64,000 nt of DNA from Pseudomonas fluorescens. GTDB taxonomy: Bacteria; Pseudomonadota; Gammaproteobacteria; Pseudomonadales; Pseudomonadaceae. Under the pieces are notes generated by a model. It made no database searches. It was not told the DNA's origin and saw only the letters and a list, made by a program, of their open reading frames with translations. This document shows positions 7,214 to 15,929 of the stretch, piece by piece (positions within the stretch are counted from its first letter, which is position 1; each line of letters opens with the position of its first letter). The translations under genes and the position numbers were made by a program. The stretch spans positions 5,147,001 to 5,211,000 of the forward strand of contig NZ_CP015637.1 of the NCBI RefSeq assembly GCF_001708445.1. The letters run 5' to 3'.

Positions 7214-8242
7214 CTACGTGCTTTCCCGCACCTGCAATTCAAACCCCATATCCACTACCGGCTTGGCGATCTTGTTACCCGCCATGATCGTCAACAAATG
7301 CTCCGCCGCACGTCGACCGATCGCTTCCCTGGGGGTGCTGATGCTGCTCAAGCGCGGCACCATGAAAGACGACGCTGGCAGGTCGTTAAAGCCCAGCACG
7401 GCCACGCGCTCCGGCACGTTGATGCCATGGCGCAGGGCTTCCAGCAGCGCACCTTGCGCCAGGTCGTCGTTGCCGAAGAAGATCGCGTCCACATCCGGGT
7501 GCGCCGCCAGCAATTGCAGGAACAGCTCGCCACCCAGGCCGACCGAGGAAGGGCGCGGTGTCAGCAGTTCCAGCGCCGGGTCGTACAGCCCTGCTTGTTG
7601 CAACGCCCGGCGGAAACCCTCGCCGCGCAGCAGGGTACGTTGGTCCAGTTGCGCACCGATATAGGCCAGGCGCTTGCGCCCACGGGAGAGCAAATGCGCC
7701 GCTGCCGTTTCACCTGCGGCCAACTGCGAGAAACCCACGCAGTTCACGCCCGCATTCGGGTCCAGATCCATCATGTACACACAGGGCACATTGCTGGCCT
7801 CGACCATCCGTCGCGCGCTTTCGGTGCGATCGAACCCGGTCAGCAGCAACCCCCGTGGCTGGTAGGCCATGTAGTTGCGCAGCAGGTTTTCTTCTTCATC
7901 GCGCGAGTAATGGGAGTTGCCGATCAGTACTTCGAACCCCTTGGGCTGCAGTACCTGATGGATGGCTTCGAGGGTTTCGATAAACAGCAGGTTGGACAAC
8001 GACGGCACCAACACCACCACCGAATGGCTCTGGGCCGAAGCCAGGGCACGGGCGGCGGGGTTGACCACATAGTTGAGTTCGGCGGCGGCTCGCTGCACTT
8101 TTTCCACCAGTTCGGTGGCCACGGTGCTGATGCCGCGCAGCGCGCGCGAGGCGGTAATCGGGCTGACGCCGGCCAGGCGGGCGACTTCATTGAGGGTAGG
8201 GCGACCGGTGGTGCGGGTATTTTTATCGTTCTTAGAGGTCAT
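7214..8242 (-). CDS. gntR: LacI-family repressor of gluconate utilisation, GntR
   Basis: A 342-residue LacI-type regulator. The helix-turn-helix and hinge are at the N-terminus (PTLNEVARLAGVSPITASRA, then PAARALAS), followed by the periplasmic-binding-protein-like effector domain (SHSVVVLVPSLSNL, FFGNDDLAQGAL). The gluconate assignment comes from the adjacent gluconokinase and gluconate symporter on the opposite strand and from the operators at 8272, 8423 and 9002, which resemble the reported Pseudomonas GntR site AC-N-AAG-N-TAGCGCT. The ATG at 8242 is used; a TTG five codons upstream is possible. It should repress both itself and the transport genes until gluconate binds. Confidence 0.9.
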   Translation of the reverse strand: MTSKNDKNTRTTGRPTLNEVARLAGVSPITASRALRGISTVATELVEKVQRAAAELNYVVNPAARALASAQSHSVVVLVPSLSNLLFIETLEAIHQVLQPKGFEVLIGNSHYSRDEEENLLRNYMAYQPRGLLLTGFDRTESARRMVEASNVPCVYMMDLDPNAGVNCVGFSQLAAGETAAAHLLSRGRKRLAYIGAQLDQRTLLRGEGFRRALQQAGLYDPALELLTPRPSSVGLGGELFLQLLAAHPDVDAIFFGNDDLAQGALLEALRHGINVPERVAVLGFNDLPASSFMVPRLSSISTPREAIGRRAAEHLLTIMAGNKIAKPVVDMGFELQVREST

Positions 8243-8271
8243 CAGGCGGCTTGCCAAACAAAAATCGAGGC

Positions 8272-8285
8272 ACTAAGGTAGCGCT
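8272..8285 (-). promoter_or_regulatory. GntR operator, copy 1 (gntR side)
   Basis: Reads ACTAAGGTAGCGCT on the plus strand, an exact fit to the Pseudomonas GntR consensus AC-N-AAG-N-TAGCGCT as I know it. It lies 30 bp upstream of the gntR start, consistent with autorepression. Confidence 0.8.
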
Positions 8286-8422
8286 GTCTCCAAAAGGCTG
8301 CAAATTATTGAACTTTGGGTTGCCTGATCCGGTTCAAATGATTGGAGCGGATGCACGCGTCACTCCATAAAAATGACAAGACGGCGCGGGAAAAGCCTGT
8401 TTTTGCACTCGCCTTACAGCGT

Positions 8423-8436
8423 GCAAAGGTAGCGCT
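8423..8436 (+). promoter_or_regulatory. GntR operator, copy 2 (gntK side)
   Basis: Reads GCAAAGGTAGCGCT: the same core as copy 1 with two mismatches in the first dinucleotide. It ends 21 bp before the gntK ATG, in the right place to block the gntK promoter or early elongation. Confidence 0.75.
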
Positions 8437-8457
8437 ATCTGCGTCCTGAGGTGTTCC

Positions 8458-8991
8458 ATGAGTCAACCTGTTACCGCCCTGGTCATCATGGGTGTTGCCG
8501 GCTGTGGCAAGACCAGCGTCAGCGAGGCCCTGTGCCGCCTGAACGGTGCCACGGCCATTGAAGGCGACAGCTTTCACCCCGCCGCGAACATCGAAAAGAT
8601 GAGCGCCGGCCACCCCCTCAACGACGACGACCGCGCCGGCTGGCTCGACATCCTGTGCGATGAACTGCGCCGCTCGCTCAAAGCCGGTGAACACCCGGTA
8701 CTCACCTGCTCCGCGCTGAAAAAGAAATACCGCGACCACCTGCGCGAAGCCGCGCCTGGCCTGGGCTTTGTATTCCTGGAACTGACCCGTGAAGTCGCCG
8801 CCGACCGCGTGTCCCATCGCCCCGGCCATTTCATGCCGGCCAGCCTCATAGACAGCCAGTTCGCCACCCTTGAATCGCCCAAGGGCGAGCCCCTGACCCT
8901 GGCTCTAAACGCCAGCGAAGACAGCGTCGAGGCGCTGGCCGAGCAGACCAACGCCTGGTGGCTGCAACACGGTTTTGAACCAACCCGATAA
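8458..8991 (+). CDS. gntK: Gluconokinase
   Basis: A 177-residue kinase that phosphorylates D-gluconate to 6-phosphogluconate with ATP, feeding the Entner-Doudoroff pathway. The P-loop is GVAGCGKTS at residues 11-19. EGDSFHPAANIEKM (substrate/lid region), GHPLNDDDRAGWL and CSALKKKYRD are hallmark segments of GntK. The length is that of the family. It is preceded by GntR operator copy 2 and followed 84 bp later by gntP, with another operator in between, so gntP can be controlled separately. Confidence 0.96.
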   Translation: MSQPVTALVIMGVAGCGKTSVSEALCRLNGATAIEGDSFHPAANIEKMSAGHPLNDDDRAGWLDILCDELRRSLKAGEHPVLTCSALKKKYRDHLREAAPGLGFVFLELTREVAADRVSHRPGHFMPASLIDSQFATLESPKGEPLTLALNASEDSVEALAEQTNAWWLQHGFEPTR

Positions 8992-9001
8992 TTTTTTGCC
9001 G

Positions 9002-9018
9002 GACAAGATAGCGCTATC
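9002..9018 (+). promoter_or_regulatory. GntR operator, copy 3 (between gntK and gntP)
   Basis: GACAAGATAGCGCT followed by ATC forms the palindrome GATAGCGCTATC (9007-9018). It shares AAG-N-TAGCGCT with the other two sites. The position, 58 bp before gntP, suggests a separate repressed promoter for the symporter inside the gntK-gntP unit. Confidence 0.7.
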
Positions 9019-9075
9019 CCCGGCAGGAAATTCAACACCCGTTTTAATAACAACAACAAACAGGAGAGACCCCCC

Positions 9076-10428
9076 ATGTTTGGCATGTCCCACGAGTCGT
9101 ACCTGCTGTTAGATGCAGTCGTTACCATCATCGGGCTGATCGTATTGATTACCCGGTTCAAGGTTCACCCGTTCATTGCGCTGATCATCGCGGCCGGCTT
9201 CCTCGGCCTGACCTCGGGTATGCCCGTGGACAAGATCATCAAGGCATTCCAGGACGGTTTCGGCGGGGTGCTTGGCTTTGTCGGCATCATCCTCGCGCTG
9301 GGTACGATGCTCGGCAAGATGATGGCTGAATCCGGCGGTGCCGATCAGATCGCCCAGACCTTGATCCGCGCCTTCGGCAAGGAAAAGGTCCAGTGGGCCA
9401 TGATGTTCGCCGCGTTCCTGGTGGGCATTCCGCTGTTCTTCGAGATCGGCTTTGTGCTGTTGATCCCGTTGGTGTTTATCGTTGCGCGCCGTACCGGCGT
9501 GTCGCTGATCAAGATCGGTATCCCGTTGCTGGCCGGCCTGTCGGCGGTGCACGGCCTGGTGCCACCGCACCCGGGTCCACTGCTGGCCATCGGCGTGTTT
9601 GGCGCGGATATCGGCAAGACCATCCTGTATGGCCTGATCGTCGCACTGCCGACGGCCATCATTGCCGGCCCGATCTTCGGTACGTTCATTGCCAAGTACA
9701 TTCCCGGCAACCCGTCCCAGGAGCTGGTCGACCAATTGGCCCGCGAGTCGGAGCACAAGACGTTGCCGAGCTTCAGCATCACCCTGATCACCGTGCTGCT
9801 GCCGGTGTTCCTGATGCTGCTGAAAACCTTCGCCGACATCGCCCTGGCCGAAGGCCACGTGGTGCGCAACTGGATGGACATGATCGGTCACCCGATCAGC
9901 GCCTTGCTGCTGGCCTTGCTGCTGTCGCTGTACACCTTTGGCCATCGCCAGGGTATCCACTCCAAACAAATCCTCAAGCTGCTCGACGCCAGCCTGGCGC
10001 CGACCGCCGCGATCATCCTGATCATCGGTGCCGGTGGTGGCTTCAAGCAGATGCTGGTGACCAGCGGTGTGGGTGACGTGATCGGCCATATGGCGGTCAA
10101 CGCGCAGATCAACCCGATTTTGCTGGCGTGGCTGGTGGCGGCGGTGATTCGTGTGGCGACGGGTTCGGCGACCGTAGCGACCATTACGGGGGCTGGCATT
10201 GTGGTGCCGGTGGTGGGGATGATCCCAGGGGTCAACCGCGAGCTGCTGGTACTGGCGACCGGGGCGGGCTCGTTGATCCTGTCTCACGTCAACGATGCTG
10301 GCTTCTGGCTGGTCAAGCAGTACTTCAACATGACCGTGGCCGAGACATTCAAGACCTGGACGGCGATGGAAACCATCCTGTCGGTGGTGGCGCTGATCTT
10401 TATCATGTTGCTGTCGTTGGTGGTCTAA
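9076..10428 (+). CDS. gntP: Gluconate:H+ symporter
   Basis: A 450-residue inner-membrane permease of the GntP family, with about 12-14 hydrophobic segments. Recognisable family segments are FQDGFGGVLGFVGIILALG, MLGKMMAESGGADQIAQTLI, GIPLFFEIGFVLLIPLVF, VPPHPGPLLAI and the C-terminal ATGAGSLILSHVNDAGFWLV. It imports gluconate for GntK. An AGGAGA ribosome-binding sequence lies about 10 bases before the ATG. Regulation is expected through the GntR site at 9002. A long antisense frame across it is a composition shadow. Confidence 0.96.
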   Translation: MFGMSHESYLLLDAVVTIIGLIVLITRFKVHPFIALIIAAGFLGLTSGMPVDKIIKAFQDGFGGVLGFVGIILALGTMLGKMMAESGGADQIAQTLIRAFGKEKVQWAMMFAAFLVGIPLFFEIGFVLLIPLVFIVARRTGVSLIKIGIPLLAGLSAVHGLVPPHPGPLLAIGVFGADIGKTILYGLIVALPTAIIAGPIFGTFIAKYIPGNPSQELVDQLARESEHKTLPSFSITLITVLLPVFLMLLKTFADIALAEGHVVRNWMDMIGHPISALLLALLLSLYTFGHRQGIHSKQILKLLDASLAPTAAIILIIGAGGGFKQMLVTSGVGDVIGHMAVNAQINPILLAWLVAAVIRVATGSATVATITGAGIVVPVVGMIPGVNRELLVLATGAGSLILSHVNDAGFWLVKQYFNMTVAETFKTWTAMETILSVVALIFIMLLSLVV

Positions 10429-10465
10429 CAGACACACCACAAGGCCAGGGTGAAAACCCAATCAA

Positions 10466-10556
10466 ATGTGGGAGGGGGCTTGCCCCCGATATAGGGGGTC
10501 AATCACTGCATCTGGTGACTGACCCACCGCTATCGGGGGCAAGCCCCCTCCCACAT
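10466..10556. repeat. REPIN, GTGGGAGGGGGCTTGC type
   Basis: A near-perfect inverted pair: ATGTGGGAGGGGGCTTGCCC...CGAT, a middle with TCACTGCATCTGGTGACTGACCC, then ATCGGGGGCAAGCCCCCTCC...CACAT. It lies between the convergent gntP and alaC genes. Confidence 0.92.
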
Positions 10557-10585
10557 GTTGACCGTATTTGTTCTGGTGGATCGGG

Positions 10586-11797
10586 TCAGGCTTTAGCGAC
10601 TAACCCATCCGCCCGGAACATCCCGCGAATCCCCCGCACCGCCTGGCGAATCCGGTCCTGGTTCTCGATCAGTGCAAAGCGCACATGGTCATCGCCATAC
10701 TCACCAAAGCCGATCCCCGGCGACACGCACACCTTGGCTTCCTGCAGCAGTTTCTTGGCAAATTCCAGCGAGCCCATGGCGGCATAGGCTTCGGGAATTT
10801 TCGCCCAGACGTACATCGACGCCTTCGGGTTCTCGACCATCCAGCCCAGTTCATGCAGGCCCTTGACCAGCACATTGCGGCGCTGGCGGTACTGCTCGGC
10901 GATGTCCTTGACGCACTGTTGGTCGCCTTCCAGCGCCGCAATCGCGGCGACTTGCAGCGGGGTAAAGGTGCCGTAGTCGTGGTAGCTCTTGATCCGTGCC
11001 AGCGCGTTGACCAGTTCCGGGTTACCGACCATGAAACCAATACGCCAGCCGGCCATGTTGTAGCTCTTGGACAGGGTGAAAAACTCCACCGCAATATCCT
11101 TTGCCCCAGGCACCTGCATGATCGAGGGGGCTTTCCAGCCGTCGTAGACAATGTCCGCGTACGCCAGGTCATGCACCACCAGTACGTCGTACTGTTTGGC
11201 CAGCGCAATCACCCGTTCGAAGAAATCCAACTCCACACACTGCGCGGTGGGGTTGGACGGGAAGCCCAGGATCATCATCTTCGGCTTGGGGATCGAGCCG
11301 CGAATCGCCCGTTCCAGCTCGGCGAAGAAGTCCACGCCGGGCACCAGCGGCACCGAACGCACCTGGGCACCGGCAATCACGGCACCGTAGATATGAATCG
11401 GGTAGCTCGGGTTGGGCACCAGTACGGTGTCGCCCTGGTCCAGGGTGGCCAGCATCAAGTGCGCCAGGCCTTCCTTGGAACCGATGGTGACGATGGCTTC
11501 CGACTCGGGGTCGATGTCCACGTCGTAGCGGTCTTTGTACCAGCGTGAAATCGCCCGGCGCAGACGTGGAATGCCTTTGGAGGTGGAGTAGCCGTGGGTA
11601 TCTTCACGCTGGGCGACGGTGACCATTTTCTCCACGATATGGGGAGGCGTGGCGCCGTCGGGGTTACCCATGCTCAAGTCGATGATGTCTTCGCCGCGCC
11701 GACGCGCAGCCATCTTCAGCTCGGCAGTGATATTGAACACGTAAGGGGGGAGTCGATCGATGCGCGCAAAGCGGCGCGGCGAACCTTGGTCGGCCAT
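10586..11797 (-). CDS. alaC: Glutamate-pyruvate aminotransferase AlaC
   Basis: A 403-residue class I/II PLP-dependent aminotransferase that makes alanine from pyruvate and glutamate. It matches E. coli AlaC closely as I recall it: [20 protein letters not shown] at the N-terminus, [17 protein letters not shown], the PLP lysine in [14 protein letters not shown], and a C-terminal FRADGL. The start at 11797 has GAGG eight bases upstream and aligns with the family N-terminus; the frame remains open 72 more codons upstream without support. It is a single gene facing a divergent GyrI-like gene. Confidence 0.95.
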   Translation of the reverse strand: MADQGSPRRFARIDRLPPYVFNITAELKMAARRRGEDIIDLSMGNPDGATPPHIVEKMVTVAQREDTHGYSTSKGIPRLRRAISRWYKDRYDVDIDPESEAIVTIGSKEGLAHLMLATLDQGDTVLVPNPSYPIHIYGAVIAGAQVRSVPLVPGVDFFAELERAIRGSIPKPKMMILGFPSNPTAQCVELDFFERVIALAKQYDVLVVHDLAYADIVYDGWKAPSIMQVPGAKDIAVEFFTLSKSYNMAGWRIGFMVGNPELVNALARIKSYHDYGTFTPLQVAAIAALEGDQQCVKDIAEQYRQRRNVLVKGLHELGWMVENPKASMYVWAKIPEAYAAMGSLEFAKKLLQEAKVCVSPGIGFGEYGDDHVRFALIENQDRIRQAVRGIRGMFRADGLVAKA

Positions 11798-11975
11798 TGT
11801 TGCCTCGGAGTACGTAAGCGCCCGGAACCGTCCGAGCGACGTTGGCCACTGCGGTGGCCTGCGGGGCAGACAATACGGTCGATGATGGCCAGTTGTCCAG
11901 ATGCGTAGGAAAATTTTCTGCATGGAGTACAGCGCGGATATACCCCTATACTCGATATGGGTTTGTTCCCTCATA

Positions 11976-11983
11976 AGAAGGAG
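11976..11983 (+). promoter_or_regulatory. Ribosome-binding site that decides the start of the GyrI-like gene
   Basis: GAAGGAGA at near-optimal distance selects ATG 11993 over the in-frame ATG 11957, which has no such sequence. Confidence 0.75.
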
Positions 11984-11992
11984 ACTGTTCAG

Positions 11993-12472
11993 ATGGATCA
12001 GCAGACAACACAACCGTTAGAGCCGCGCATGAAAGACGGCAAAGCCCTGGTAATCGCGGGGGTGCAAGGGCGTTATTCGAAGGCCACGGCGGGCGATATC
12101 CCCAAGCTGTGGGGCGTGTTTGACGACAGCGTAAAACACATCAAGAAACGCGTCGGCGGTGTGACCTACGGCGTTTGCCATAACCCCAGCCACGGTGAAT
12201 TCGATTACATGGCGGGGGTGGAAGTGCCGTCCAAAGGCGATGTGCCGAGCAACTTCGAGTTCGTCGAACTGCCTGCGCACCACTACGCCGTGTTCCCGCA
12301 CTATGGCCCGGTGCAGGCGCTGGAGCAGACCTACGAGCGCATCATGTTCGAGTGGTTGCCGCACTCGGGCTACAAGGTGGCGGGGGCGGATTTCGAGCGC
12401 TACAGCGCGGATTTCGATGTACGCAAGGGCACGGGGACGGTGGAGATCTGGTTGCCCGTGGAACCCCGGTAA
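11993..12472 (+). CDS. GyrI-like/AraC effector-binding domain protein
   Basis: A 159-residue protein made of one GyrI-like small-molecule-binding domain (the effector domain of the AraC/BmrR families) without any DNA-binding part. Typical segments are [31 protein letters not shown], the core [12 protein letters not shown], the FEWLPHSGY helix-strand, and a final [10 protein letters not shown]. Such stand-alone proteins may sequester ligands or act as hydrolases; the role here is unknown. It is divergent from alaC. Confidence 0.85.
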   Translation: MDQQTTQPLEPRMKDGKALVIAGVQGRYSKATAGDIPKLWGVFDDSVKHIKKRVGGVTYGVCHNPSHGEFDYMAGVEVPSKGDVPSNFEFVELPAHHYAVFPHYGPVQALEQTYERIMFEWLPHSGYKVAGADFERYSADFDVRKGTGTVEIWLPVEPR

Positions 12473-12495
12473 CCGGCAGGCTGAACACGTCCCTC

Positions 12496-12603
12496 TGTGG
12501 CGAGCGGGCTCGCCCTGCGTTGGGCTGCGCAGCGGCCCCAAAACCTACCGCTGCGGTTCACCCGGAAGAATGCGGCAGCGCTGAATAGGGCTGCTGCGCA
12601 GCC
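12496..12603. repeat. REP-like inverted repeat, GTGGCGAGCGGGCTCGCC type
   Basis: Begins TGTGGCGAGCGGGCTCGCCC followed by GCGTTGGGCTGCGCAGC; the far arm carries GGGCTGCTGCGCAGCCCC. The outer REP head is missing at the right end, so the element is degraded. The same two-part design is perfect at 31259-31392. The remaining gap to 12727 has no further feature that I can see. Confidence 0.75.
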
Positions 12604-12727
12604 CCTCGGCAGAGCCATGGTTAAGACGCATGGCGCGAACTTGGCTGTCGGGTTGCTGAGCGATAACTGAAGTATTCATGTCGCATATTCATTACTTTTT
12701 ATCGGGTAAGTTATCTATACGTGACAT

Positions 12728-13237
12728 TTAAAGCAGGCCAACACCGTATCGACCAAACACCCACCTCAACCTCCGCTCATACCCAACCCGCCCCTGATAC
12801 GCCTCCCCGCTGTCCACCCATCCGGCGCCCAGATACAGCCCCATCGCCGCCACATTGTCCGTGTCCACCGACAATTCCAGCGCCTTGATCTGCGGCCACG
12901 CCTGTATCGCCGCCGCCGGCAGCGCCTGCAAACACGCCTTGCCAAAGCCCCGGCCCTGCTGCTGCCGATCCACCTGTAGCGCATGCAGCGTGGCGCTGTG
13001 TTCATCCGCCCAGTGCGGCAGGCAGGGCGGGCGCTTGAGCAGGAGGAACGCCACCGGACGCTCGTCGGCCAGCAGCGCAAAGCCTTTGACGCCCGGGCTT
13101 GGGTTGACCAGCAGGGTGTTGAGTGCGCAATACATGTCGCCGCAAAACGGCAACTGCTCAGGATGAACTTCGAGGGCGCCGACTTGCTGTTGTTGCACAG
13201 CATTCAGCGCCTCGTAGGCGACAAGGCGGGTTTGCAT
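12728..13237 (-). CDS. GNAT-family N-acetyltransferase
   Basis: 169 residues. The acetyl-CoA loop is in LQVDRQQQGRGFGKACLQAL (about residues 88-107), followed by LELSVDTDNVAAMGLYLGAGW, the usual GNAT motif B helix-strand. The N-terminal half (EVHPEQLPFCGDM) resembles a group of GNATs acting on small metabolites. The substrate is unknown. The ATG at 13237 starts a compact domain of normal length. Its 5' end faces the ECF42-type operon, whose promoter begins about 75 bp away. Confidence 0.85.
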   Translation of the reverse strand: MQTRLVAYEALNAVQQQQVGALEVHPEQLPFCGDMYCALNTLLVNPSPGVKGFALLADERPVAFLLLKRPPCLPHWADEHSATLHALQVDRQQQGRGFGKACLQALPAAAIQAWPQIKALELSVDTDNVAAMGLYLGAGWVDSGEAYQGRVGYERRLRWVFGRYGVGLL

Positions 13238-13312
13238 CGGGGCGTCCGAACGGCTGCAAAGAAGGGCGCAGTCTAGCGGTTTTGTGCGGCACGAAATTAT
13301 TTTTCAACGGGC

Positions 13313-13338
13313 TGTCGATTTGCCCGGAGGCCGTTCGA
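13313..13338 (+). promoter_or_regulatory. Candidate ECF42-type sigma promoter
   Basis: TGTCGA (13313-13318), a 17-base spacer, then CGA (13336-13338). As I recall, ECF42 sigma factors were reported to use TGTCGA at -35 and CGA at -10. It lies 45 bp before an NTF2-like gene at the head of an operon that ends in an ECF42-type sigma gene, so autoregulation is likely. Confidence 0.6.
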
Positions 13339-13382
13339 CTAAGGGTGTCTTCCTTGATTTTCCAACCCGAAGGAGTATCGCC

Positions 13383-13802
13383 ATGAGTACCGCAATCAAC
13401 ACCCTGATCGAAGAATGGAAGCAAGCCGTACTTTCCCGGAATATCGATAAGATTGTCAGCTATTACGCCGACGATATCGTCTCGTTCGATGCCGTGAGCG
13501 CCCTGCAGTTCAAAGGCAAGGCGGCCTACCGTGCGCACTGGGAAGCGTGCATGGAACACTGCCCCGGCCCCGGCATTTTCGAGTTCCACGAACTGCGTAT
13601 CGTCGAGTCCCAGGACAGCGCATTCGCCCACTGGCTGGCCCACTGCGGCGGCGCCGGGCCGGACGGTGAAGTGAAGGCCTGCTGGATGCGGGTGACGGCC
13701 GGCTATCAACGTTTTAACGGCGACTGGAAGGTGGTGCATGAGCATTGGTCGGCGCCGTTCGACATGGCAAGCGGCACGGCACTGTTCGACCTGAAACCTT
13801 GA
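13383..13802 (+). CDS. SnoaL/NTF2-like protein
   Basis: A 139-residue single-domain protein of the NTF2/SnoaL/ketosteroid-isomerase fold: an N-terminal helix pair (INTLIEEWKQAVLSRNIDKI), YYADDIVSFDAV, then LQFKGKAAYRAHWEACMEH and a cone-shaped beta sheet ending with WKVVHEHWSAPFDM. The start has AAGGAG at good spacing, and the family N-terminus fits. These proteins bind small hydrophobic ligands or act as isomerases; the role here is unknown. It is the first gene after the candidate ECF promoter and lies 43 bp before the DGPF-domain gene. Confidence 0.85.
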   Translation: MSTAINTLIEEWKQAVLSRNIDKIVSYYADDIVSFDAVSALQFKGKAAYRAHWEACMEHCPGPGIFEFHELRIVESQDSAFAHWLAHCGGAGPDGEVKACWMRVTAGYQRFNGDWKVVHEHWSAPFDMASGTALFDLKP

Positions 13803-13845
13803 GCGCCGCAAACTATAGTCAGTCGTTGCGAAAACGGAGAACGCC

Positions 13846-14190
13846 ATGAAATACCTGTGCCTGATCTACAGCAATGAGCAGCTGTTGCACACTTCGCCAG
13901 ACAGCCCCAAAGACCCGGAGTGTCTCGCCTACGCCCAGTCGATACAGGCCAGCGGGCGCATGCTCGCCGCCGAGCCGCTGGAGTCGGTGAGCACGGCCAC
14001 CACCGTGCGCATGCGCAATGGCAAGCTGTCGATTACCGACGGGCCCTTTGCCGAAACCAAGGAGCAGCTCGCCGGGTTCTACCTGATCGAGGCGCGGGAC
14101 TTGAATGAAGCGATCCAGGTGGCCGGTGGCATTCCGGCCGCTCGGGTCGGCAGTGTGGAAGTGCGCCCCGTGCGCGAATTGAATCTCTGA
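13846..14190 (+). CDS. YCII-related/DGPF-domain protein
   Basis: A 114-residue member of the YCII-related family. It shows the N-terminal MKYLCLIYSNEQ strand, a central AAEPLES turn, and the signature SITDGPFAETKEQLAGFYLIE (about residues 62-82). Genes of this kind are the constant neighbours of ECF42 sigma factors and are thought to be part of their regulon; their biochemistry is not known. It lies within a four-gene plus-strand operon. Confidence 0.93.
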   Translation: MKYLCLIYSNEQLLHTSPDSPKDPECLAYAQSIQASGRMLAAEPLESVSTATTVRMRNGKLSITDGPFAETKEQLAGFYLIEARDLNEAIQVAGGIPAARVGSVEVRPVRELNL

Positions 14191-14224
14191 CGACAACAAC
14201 CCTAAGACTCAGGAGGTTTATCCC

Positions 14225-14701
14225 ATGCCCAAGCAACCTGCCGAATTTGAGCTGTCCATCAGCCGCGTGATCGATGCGCCGCGCAGCCGTGTGTTCCGCG
14301 CCTGGACCGAACCTGCCCTGTTGCAACAATGGTGGGGGCCCCACGGCATGACCACCCCCGAGTGTGAAATGAACCTGTGGGTCGGTGGCCTGTTCCGCAC
14401 CCTGATGCGCGCACCGGATGGCAGCGAGTACCCGACCCAGGGCGTGTTCCTGGAGATCGACGCGCCCAACCGCCTGGTGTTCACCGATGCCTTCATGCCG
14501 GGCTGGATACCTTCGGGCAAGCCGTTCATGAGCGCTGAAGTCACCTTTGAGGAGCAAGACGGCAAGACCCTCTACACCGCTCGCGCCATGCACTGGAGCG
14601 CTGAAGACAAACAGGCCCACGAAGCCATGGGCTTTCACGACGGCTGGGGCCAGAGCCTGGACCGCCTGGTGACGCTGGTGACCCAGGGCATGCGCGATTG
14701 A
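14225..14701 (+). CDS. SRPBCC/AHSA1-family protein
   Basis: A 158-residue helix-grip (SRPBCC, activator of Hsp90 ATPase homologue 1-like) protein: FELSISRVIDAPRSRVFRAW, then LLQQWWGPHGMTTPEC, GGLFRTLMR and a long C-terminal helix (GWGQSLDRLVTLVTQ). A very strong AGGAGG ribosome-binding sequence lies at 14211-14216. Its stop codon overlaps the TTG start of the sigma factor gene, which suggests translational coupling. The hydrophobic cavity could bind a lipid or aromatic ligand; the ligand is unknown. Confidence 0.92.
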   Translation: MPKQPAEFELSISRVIDAPRSRVFRAWTEPALLQQWWGPHGMTTPECEMNLWVGGLFRTLMRAPDGSEYPTQGVFLEIDAPNRLVFTDAFMPGWIPSGKPFMSAEVTFEEQDGKTLYTARAMHWSAEDKQAHEAMGFHDGWGQSLDRLVTLVTQGMRD

Positions 14702-15921
14702 CGCCTCCCATCGAGGCGATCTACCGCAGTGAGTCCCGGCGCGTCCTCGCCACGCTGATCCGTTTGCTGGGGGATTTCGACCTCGCCGAAGAAGCCTTGC
14801 ACGAGGCGTTCTTCGTCGCGGTCGAGCGCTGGCCGCAAGACGGTGTGCCGAGCAACCCACGCGCCTGGCTGGTGTCGACCGGACGCTTCAAGGCCATCGA
14901 TCGTCTGCGCCGCCAGGCCCGGTTTACCCCGTTGTTGCAGGCGCAGGCCGACGCACTGGAAGCCGCTGACTGGAGTGAGGAAGACGTGGAAGACGACTGT
15001 CTGCGCCTGATCTTCACCTGCTGCCACCCTGCGTTGGCGGCCGACGCCCAGACGGCGCTGACCTTGCGTGAGGTCTGCGACCTCACCACCGAAGAAATCG
15101 CCCGCGCCTTCCTGGCCACGCCCACCACCATCGCCCAACGCATCGTGCGGGCCAAGGGCAAGATCCGCGAGGCGAAGATTCCCTATCAGGTGCCGTCCCT
15201 GGCCGAATTACCCGAACGCCTGGACAGTGTGCTGCGCGTGATTTACCTGGTGTTCAACGAAGGCTACTCGGCGTCCATGGGCGCGGATCTGACCCGCGAA
15301 GACCTGACCCGTGAGGCCATCCGCCTCGGTCGCTTGTTGACCCAATTGCTGCCCGAACCGGAAGTCCTGGGCTTGCTGGCGTTGATGCTGCTCCACGAAT
15401 CCCGCCGCGCCGCGCGCACCTCGGCCAGCGGCGAACTGGTGCTGTTGGATGAACAGGACCGTTCGTTGTGGGATACGTCCTTGATGGCTGAAGGTTGCGC
15501 GCTGGTGGAACAGGCACTGACCCAGCGGGGTTTTGGCCCGTATTGCCTGCAAGCGGCGATTGCGGCGGTGCATGCCGAGGCACGCAGCGCCGGGGAAACG
15601 GATTGGCCGCAGATTATTGGGCTCTACGATGTATTGCTCAGGGCGGTGCCTTCGCCAGTCATTGAATTGAACCGCGCCGTGGCGGTGGCCATGCGCGATG
15701 GACCGTTGGCGGGCTTGCAGCAGGTGGAGGCGATTCTGGCGCGCGGGGAGTTGCAGGATTACCACTTGGCGCATTCGGCGCGGGGCGAGTTTTGCCGGCA
15801 GTTGGGACGGGTGGAAGAGGCCCGCAGGGCCTATGAAACAGCCCTGTCACTGACCCAGCAGATCCCTGAAAAACGCTTCCTCGAACACCGCCTGGCCGAA
15901 CTCGATTCCCCCAAGCAATGA
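14698..15921 (+). CDS. ECF42-type RNA polymerase sigma factor with C-terminal helical extension
   Basis: A 407-residue protein, about twice the length of a classical ECF sigma. Region 2 covers about residues 5-75 (GDFDLAEEALHEAFFVAVER, NPRAWLVSTGRFKAIDRLRR) and region 4 about residues 110-165 (LTLREVCDLTTEEIARAFL, TTIAQRIVRAKGKIREA). The remaining 240 residues are TPR-like helices of the DUF6596 type, the feature of the ECF42 group. It has no anti-sigma partner nearby; the extension is thought to regulate it. It starts with TTG overlapping the upstream stop codon. The neighbours (DGPF, SRPBCC and NTF2-like genes) support the group assignment. Confidence 0.92.
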   Translation: MTPPIEAIYRSESRRVLATLIRLLGDFDLAEEALHEAFFVAVERWPQDGVPSNPRAWLVSTGRFKAIDRLRRQARFTPLLQAQADALEAADWSEEDVEDDCLRLIFTCCHPALAADAQTALTLREVCDLTTEEIARAFLATPTTIAQRIVRAKGKIREAKIPYQVPSLAELPERLDSVLRVIYLVFNEGYSASMGADLTREDLTREAIRLGRLLTQLLPEPEVLGLLALMLLHESRRAARTSASGELVLLDEQDRSLWDTSLMAEGCALVEQALTQRGFGPYCLQAAIAAVHAEARSAGETDWPQIIGLYDVLLRAVPSPVIELNRAVAVAMRDGPLAGLQQVEAILARGELQDYHLAHSARGEFCRQLGRVEEARRAYETALSLTQQIPEKRFLEHRLAELDSPKQ

Positions 15922-15929
15922 AGATCCAA

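Noticed and set aside
6830..8281. Long plus-strand frame across the DUF6124 leader and gntR
   Set aside because: It runs through the leader and the antisense of gntR, with no family match and no RBS.
9109..10461. Long minus-strand open frame across gntP
   Set aside because: It mirrors gntP codons, has His/Gln/Arg-rich low-complexity composition and no RBS; gntP is a clear permease on the plus strand.
14698..14700. A later ATG as the start of the sigma factor
   Set aside because: Region 2 begins within a few residues of the TTG, and the overlap with the SRPBCC stop codon fits coupling; a later start would cut region 2.
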